Below the pieces are notes generated by a model, which was not told the DNA's origin, searched no databases, and was given only the letters and a program-made list of their open reading frames with translations. Both the position numbers and the translations under genes were made by a program. Positions 14,440 to 18,283 of a stretch of 18,283 nt of DNA are shown here, piece by piece. Position 1 is the first letter of the stretch. Each line of letters starts with the position of its first letter. Source of the stretch: an uncultured Veillonella sp. (GTDB lineage Bacteria > Bacillota > Negativicutes > Veillonellales > Veillonellaceae); the NCBI GenBank assembly GCA_900766125.1, contig CAAFUD010000106.1:1-18283 (forward strand), given 5' to 3'.

Positions 14440-15698
14440 TGAAGTGGACGACGGAGGCCAAGGTAGGGGCTTTCACGATAATAGGTATAGCATTATTTAT
14501 TGCGGGCATACTGTTTGTAGGCCGCATTGATATATGGGCTAAACCGCAAATGACGATTACCGGTGATTTTGCTCAAGTTAATGGCCTAAAAAATGGCAAT
14601 CAAGTTAAATATTCAGGTGTGGCGATCGGTAATGTCTCTGATATAGAGATTACACCACATGGTGTAGTAGTAAAAATGAAGCTTGATGAAAAAACACAAA
14701 TTCCAAGTGACTCTACGTTCACATTGGGATCAGATGGTTTTTTAGGTGATAAGTTTATTCAAATTTCACCAGGACAATCTAAGGTATTTTTACAAGATGG
14801 TGACTCTGTTAAGGGCGAAGGTGCAGACCCTATGGATAAAGCGATGCAAAGCGCTCAAAAACTAATGGATGGCACCGAAAAAATGTTGCAATCTATCAAT
14901 AATATTATTGGTGATCCAGCAACGCAAAATGCACTTAAACATTCCTTGCAGTCTACTGCGACGATGGCTGATAATGCTGTAGCGATTACACAAAATATGG
15001 CTGATGTAACGGCACAGCTAAATCAAGCTGCTCAACAATTTAATGCAGATGGTAATGCAGGCAATGATATGCGTGCTATTTTGACTAACTTAAAACAAAC
15101 TACGGATCGTGTAGATAATATGGCTCGTTCTATGGAGTCTACTGTAACAGATCCTAAAGCACAGGAAAATATTAAGGAAACATTACATAATACGGCACAA
15201 ATTTCAGCTCGCATCAACAAATTGATGGGTGGTAAAGCATATCAAACTGATGCAAGTGGAAATGTAGTAGATGGAAATAATGTTGAAAAAAAGTCATCTA
15301 CTAAAGTTGAGCCTTCTGTAGATTTGTTATATAACACAACAGCTGATGAATTCCGCATCAATGGTCGCGTTCGTGCTTATAATGATAAAGGTATGGCGGA
15401 GCTTGGCCTTTCCAATATCGGTGATGGCACTAAATTCGATTTAAATGCAGGTCGGTTCGTTAGCTCTAAATGGCTAGTACGGGGCGGTATTTTTGAAAGT
15501 GAATTAGGACTTGGCGTTGACTATAATTTACGTGGTCCAGTTTCATTATCCGCAGCAGTATATGACCTTAACAATCGTAAATATCGTATTCGTAGTGATA
15601 TACGTTTACATAAAGATACTTATGGGGTTATTCAAATGACCAGACCATTCGGTTCCACGAATGGTGGTACCTACTTTGGTATCAAACAAGTATTTTAA
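14439..15698 (+). CDS. mlaD: MlaD-type MCE protein with long helix and predicted C-terminal outer-membrane barrel
   Basis: The 419-residue chain is more than twice the length of E. coli MlaD. Residues 10-28 form one inner-membrane anchor (AFTIIGIALFIAGILFVG). Residues about 37-115 are the MCE domain (VNGLKNGNQVKYSGVAIGNV, then FLGDKFIQISPG). Residues about 131-265 are a long Gln/Ala/Asn/Met-rich helical stretch. From about 287 to the end the sequence alternates polar and hydrophobic residues in beta strands (RINGRVRAYN, MAELGLSNIG, WLVRGGIFES) and ends in FGIKQVF, a terminal aromatic typical of BAM-inserted barrels. I infer a single protein spanning from the inner membrane through the periplasm to the outer membrane as a lipid conduit. 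This agrees with the transenvelope MlaD described for Veillonella parvula. It is coupled to mlaF and followed 42 bases later by the tolC-like gene. Confidence 0.93.
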   Translation: MKWTTEAKVGAFTIIGIALFIAGILFVGRIDIWAKPQMTITGDFAQVNGLKNGNQVKYSGVAIGNVSDIEITPHGVVVKMKLDEKTQIPSDSTFTLGSDGFLGDKFIQISPGQSKVFLQDGDSVKGEGADPMDKAMQSAQKLMDGTEKMLQSINNIIGDPATQNALKHSLQSTATMADNAVAITQNMADVTAQLNQAAQQFNADGNAGNDMRAILTNLKQTTDRVDNMARSMESTVTDPKAQENIKETLHNTAQISARINKLMGGKAYQTDASGNVVDGNNVEKKSSTKVEPSVDLLYNTTADEFRINGRVRAYNDKGMAELGLSNIGDGTKFDLNAGRFVSSKWLVRGGIFESELGLGVDYNLRGPVSLSAAVYDLNNRKYRIRSDIRLHKDTYGVIQMTRPFGSTNGGTYFGIKQVF

Positions 15699-15740
15699 AG
15701 ACTAATACATTCACTTTAGGTGAGTATGGAGGTACATATT

Positions 15741-17201
15741 ATGAATAAAAAGGTTTTATCCTTGGGTGTAATGCTCTCCTTGGCTACTACAGGTGCAATG
15801 GCTGCTGATGTAGTTACAACTTCCGTTAATAATGGAGACCAATTAAGCAAATATCAAAAAGAAGCGATTCAATTAACACAAAAGCAATTAGCTGAAAAAT
15901 CTGTTCAAGATAGCAAAACATATGAGAGCAAATTGGACCTCGATGAGTCTCGTACTATAGAGTTGGCGTTGGCGAATAACCGTACTGCAAAACAAACTAA
16001 ATGGGGCTATGAAGCTGCTAAATCTGCAGTGAGCCAAGTAGCAGCAGGCAAGAACCCTAGTGTAAGCTATGGTTGGTCTGCTCAAAAAACAGGCGGAGAC
16101 ACTGGCCGTGGTAAATCTGGTAGTCATAACTTCTCCATTAGTGCTCCTGTATTTAATCCACAACTCGATGCAAGTATCGATTCTGCACGTTATACTCGTG
16201 AAGGCACTGGCGCTAGCTATGAAGAAGCATTGCAACAAGCAAAATATGATGCTATTAGTGGCTACTATACATTGATTATGAATCGTAATCTTGTTGATGT
16301 GGCTCAACAAGCTGTTAAAGATTACCAAGGTCATGTAACAAATGTGCAAGCTCAATATAATGTTGGTTTGGTAGCAAGTTCTGATGTATTGGCTGCTAAA
16401 ACAAATCTTGCTGATTCTGAAACAAATCTTGTAAAAGCACAAAATTCTGCAAATTTAGCAGAGGCTAGCTTGAATCAAGTTATTGCATATCCTGTACAAA
16501 CAGCTATTAATACAGCAGAACATGACTTACAATATAAACCTTACAATGTTACATTAGAACAAGCTAAGGCGTATGCTCTACTTCATCGTTCCGCCCTTGT
16601 AAAATCTGCTCTTGATGTAAAATCTGCAGAAGAGGCTGTAAAATCCGCTAAATCTGGCTACTTACCAACGGTAGCTGTAAAAGCTGGTCGTGGTTACGCC
16701 GATCCAGATGGTTACTTCGGAACAAGTACAAAATCCTGGAGTGTAGGTGCTACTGCATCTTGGAGCTTATGGGATGGCGGTGCTACACAAAATTCTATTA
16801 AAAAAGCAAATGCACAACTTGAACAAGCAAAAGAGGCTAATTTAGCTACTGTTGATGCTGTATTATTAGCAGTACAAAAAGCATACTTGAATTTACGTTC
16901 TGCAGAGCAAACAATCCAAAGCACTCAAACTGCAGTTGCTCAAGGTCAAGAAAGCTTCCGCATTGCTACACTTCGTTATCGTGCAGGTGTTGGTACAAAC
17001 CTTGATGTACTGGATGCTGAAACTAAATTAACAGATGCTCGTAATAATTATGTACAAGCACTTTATAATTACAATATTAGTATTGCTGCTCTTGAACAAT
17101 TGACAGGTGTTCCTTTGAATACTCCAGTTGGACAAGGTGCAGAAATTATTGCAAACAGTGGTGCAGCTGAACAACTAGCACAACTTGGTGGTAATCAATA
17201 A
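15741..17201 (+). CDS. tolC: TolC-family outer membrane channel protein
   Basis: The 486-residue protein has a signal peptide (1-21, cleavage AMA-AD) and two outer-membrane efflux protein repeats, about 50-240 and 265-465. These are recognisable from long Ala/Gln-rich helices, the SVSYGWSAQ-type strand regions and the pattern YRAGVGTNLDVLDAETKLTDARNNY near the end, with its pseudo-repeat YNVGLVASSDVLAAKTNLAD in the first half. Such proteins trimerise into an outer-membrane barrel with a periplasmic alpha-tunnel. No lipobox cysteine is present. The start at 15741 follows GGAGG at 15728-15732; an upstream in-frame ATG has no support. No RND, MFS or ABC export pump and no full-length adaptor lies nearby, so its partner is unknown. 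It may serve a distant pump, or work with the mla genes with which it appears to be cotranscribed. Confidence 0.93.
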   Translation: MNKKVLSLGVMLSLATTGAMAADVVTTSVNNGDQLSKYQKEAIQLTQKQLAEKSVQDSKTYESKLDLDESRTIELALANNRTAKQTKWGYEAAKSAVSQVAAGKNPSVSYGWSAQKTGGDTGRGKSGSHNFSISAPVFNPQLDASIDSARYTREGTGASYEEALQQAKYDAISGYYTLIMNRNLVDVAQQAVKDYQGHVTNVQAQYNVGLVASSDVLAAKTNLADSETNLVKAQNSANLAEASLNQVIAYPVQTAINTAEHDLQYKPYNVTLEQAKAYALLHRSALVKSALDVKSAEEAVKSAKSGYLPTVAVKAGRGYADPDGYFGTSTKSWSVGATASWSLWDGGATQNSIKKANAQLEQAKEANLATVDAVLLAVQKAYLNLRSAEQTIQSTQTAVAQGQESFRIATLRYRAGVGTNLDVLDAETKLTDARNNYVQALYNYNISIAALEQLTGVPLNTPVGQGAEIIANSGAAEQLAQLGGNQ

Positions 17202-17210
17202 TTGGATACT

Positions 17211-17240
17211 AAAAAAGACGACTTCGGTCGTCTTTTTTTT
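17211..17240 (+). terminator. Rho-independent terminator with UUCG tetraloop after tolC
   Basis: AAAAAAGACGAC (17211-17222) and GTCGTCTTTTTT (17227-17238) form a 12-bp stem capped by C(TTCG)G, the very stable UUCG tetraloop. The T run continues to 17240. The A/T symmetry would also allow function on the opposite strand. It marks the end of the mla-tolC transcript. Confidence 0.95.
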
Positions 17241-17399
17241 ATAGATTTATAAAGCGTAGATTCATTGTATATTTTCATTTTTATGTTATGGTAATGTTTA
17301 AATAATTTTATCTGTAGTTATTGTAGAAAATGATTAGTAAAAAAATATATTAGTTTTATAAAATTTACCCTTAAAATACTATAGTTATTACTGTGTGTG

Positions 17400-17408
17400 T
17401 GGTAAGAT
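17400..17408 (+). promoter_or_regulatory. Possible extended -10 promoter for the TamB-like gene
   Basis: TGG-TAAGAT (17400-17408) lies about 46 bases before the ATG, after a TG-repeat, in a roughly 210-base AT-rich gap downstream of the strong terminator. A promoter must exist here if the terminator is efficient. This is the best candidate I see, but no clear -35 accompanies it. Confidence 0.35.
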
Positions 17409-17453
17409 TAGTATATATATTTATTTTATTCATAATGTGTATGGGAGATCATT

Positions 17454-18283
17454 ATGACCCGTAAAAAGTGGTGTCTCATAGGGGCTGCAATTTTAGGATT
17501 ATCTGCAGTTGGTGCTAGTATAAACCCTATAGCTAAGACCTATGTAGAACCTATGGTTAAAGAACAAGTAAATAATGCCATAAACGGATCTGTGGACTAT
17601 GATTCTCTTCGTATCAATTGGAATGGTGATGTAGTTTTATCAGATGTGGTGATTAAAGATTGGGATGGTCACTTAGTAGGGACGGCACAAGATGTAGCTG
17701 TTGGGGTTAAACTATCTGCATTACCAAGTATAATTGGGGGTAACACATCAGGGGCGACAGCTATATCTAGTGTTACAGTGGAGGCTCCTGATCTCCATAT
17801 ATGGCAATTGGTCGATGGATCTTGGAGTGTAGAAAAGTTAGTAAAACCATCTGATTCAAATAAGTCCGGCAGTTTTGATGGTGATATTACCATTAATAAT
17901 GGTCATGTAGCGCTGCGCACTAAAGATGGCGTTAAACGCGATATTGAAAAACTTGATGGCACCGTTGCTCTTAATATGAGTGGTATGTCCAAAGGGGCAT
18001 TTACTGCCGATGTAGATGGTTCATCTGTTCTTGTAAATGGCAAAATAGATATGGACGATGTGTCTAATTTTGATGTCTTTGTACAAGCCGATGAAATTGA
18101 TACTGCTGGTATTATGAGCTTTGTTCCACTGCGCGAAGATTTTGTTGTAACGAAGGGGAAATTACAAGATTTACATCTCAATGTTAAGAGTGAAGATGGA
18201 CAATATATTATGAGTGGCAATGTTGGCTTTAAAGGTTTAACAGGCACTTTTAAGCGGGGTAATACGATGTATACTATTACTGA
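17454..18283 (+). CDS. AsmA/TamB-like envelope protein, N-terminal part (cut by window edge)
   Basis: The frame is open for 276 codons to the right edge. It starts at ATG 17454 with GGGAG about 6 bases upstream. It begins MTRKKWCLIGAAILGLSA, a single N-terminal membrane anchor or uncleaved signal. Next comes VEPMVKEQVNNAINGSVDYD, SLRINWNGDVVLSDVVIKD, and then VEAPDLHIWQLVDGSWSVEKLV and repeated beta-strand units with GTVAL-, GKIDM- and GKLQDL-type turns. This is the pattern of AsmA-like repeating-beta-groove proteins. TamB and its relatives bridge the periplasm and carry phospholipids to the outer membrane. The position right after mlaEFD-tolC supports a TamB-like identity, although the diagnostic C-terminal DUF490/TamB domain is outside the window, so another AsmA-like member remains possible. 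Confidence 0.82.
   Translation, partial: MTRKKWCLIGAAILGLSAVGASINPIAKTYVEPMVKEQVNNAINGSVDYDSLRINWNGDVVLSDVVIKDWDGHLVGTAQDVAVGVKLSALPSIIGGNTSGATAISSVTVEAPDLHIWQLVDGSWSVEKLVKPSDSNKSGSFDGDITINNGHVALRTKDGVKRDIEKLDGTVALNMSGMSKGAFTADVDGSSVLVNGKIDMDDVSNFDVFVQADEIDTAGIMSFVPLREDFVVTKGKLQDLHLNVKSEDGQYIMSGNVGFKGLTGTFKRGNTMYTIT

Noticed and set aside
15888..16442. Long reverse-strand open frame (184 codons) opposite the tolC-like gene
   Set aside because: It lies entirely inside a clear TolC-family gene, its Cys/Ser/Thr/Ile-rich translation resembles no protein, and no Shine-Dalgarno supports it. It is a compositional shadow.
1..18283. CRISPR arrays, insertion sequences, tRNA or rRNA genes, phage genes
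   Set aside because: No regularly spaced repeats, transposase-like frames, tRNA cloverleaf or rRNA sequence were seen on either strand by reading.

Overview
The window reads as chromosome from a diderm Firmicute of the class Negativicutes, most likely Veillonella or a close relative. The base composition is AT-leaning and the Shine-Dalgarno sequences are strong (AAGGAGG type). Firmicute-style housekeeping genes (murA next to an mreB/mbl-like gene, glpX, an Fsa/TalC-type aldolase) sit beside outer-membrane genes that only a two-membrane cell needs: mlaE-mlaF-mlaD, a TolC-family channel and a TamB/AsmA-like protein. The assignment comes from gene content and protein style. No rRNA is present to confirm it.

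Layout, left to right, with all recognisable genes on the + strand. (1) 1-404: the C-terminal end of an ornithine decarboxylase. (2) 434-547: a decayed C-terminal scrap of a purine permease of the AzgA/NCS2 type, directly upstream of guanine deaminase (649-1929). (3) 2096-3049: a cation diffusion facilitator homologue that lacks the usual metal-site histidines, with its own promoter and a terminator ahead of it. (4) 3174-6141: serS, a fructose-6-phosphate aldolase/transaldolase and glpX, closed by a strong terminator. (5) 6197-8939: murA with a promoter and structured leader, overlapping an mreB-like gene whose product has an unusual basic N-terminal extension of about 130 residues. A long-stem terminator follows. 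(6) 9048-10499: an exported AMIN-domain protein fused to a degenerate NAGPA (phosphodiester glycosidase) fold.

(7) 10521-17240 looks like one envelope operon. A TTGAAA-N17-TATACT promoter is followed by a tiny exported barrel-sandwich (biotinyl/lipoyl-like) protein, an exported SpoIVB-type S55 peptidase homologue, MlaE, MlaF, a long MlaD with a predicted C-terminal beta-barrel, and a TolC-family protein. It ends at a UUCG-loop terminator. (8) 17454 to the right edge: the start of a large AsmA/TamB-like protein.

The most interesting part is region 7. The minimal Mla system has no MlaA, MlaB or MlaC in view. Its MlaD appears to combine an inner-membrane anchor, MCE domain, long helix and outer-membrane-type barrel in one chain, as has been reported for Veillonella parvula. 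The two small or odd exported proteins at the head of the same operon, and the TolC homologue with no pump or adaptor, have no obvious role in known Mla systems. They are candidates for unrecognised parts of the trans-envelope machine. The AMIN/pseudo-NAGPA protein and the extended MreB just upstream are further unusual envelope proteins.
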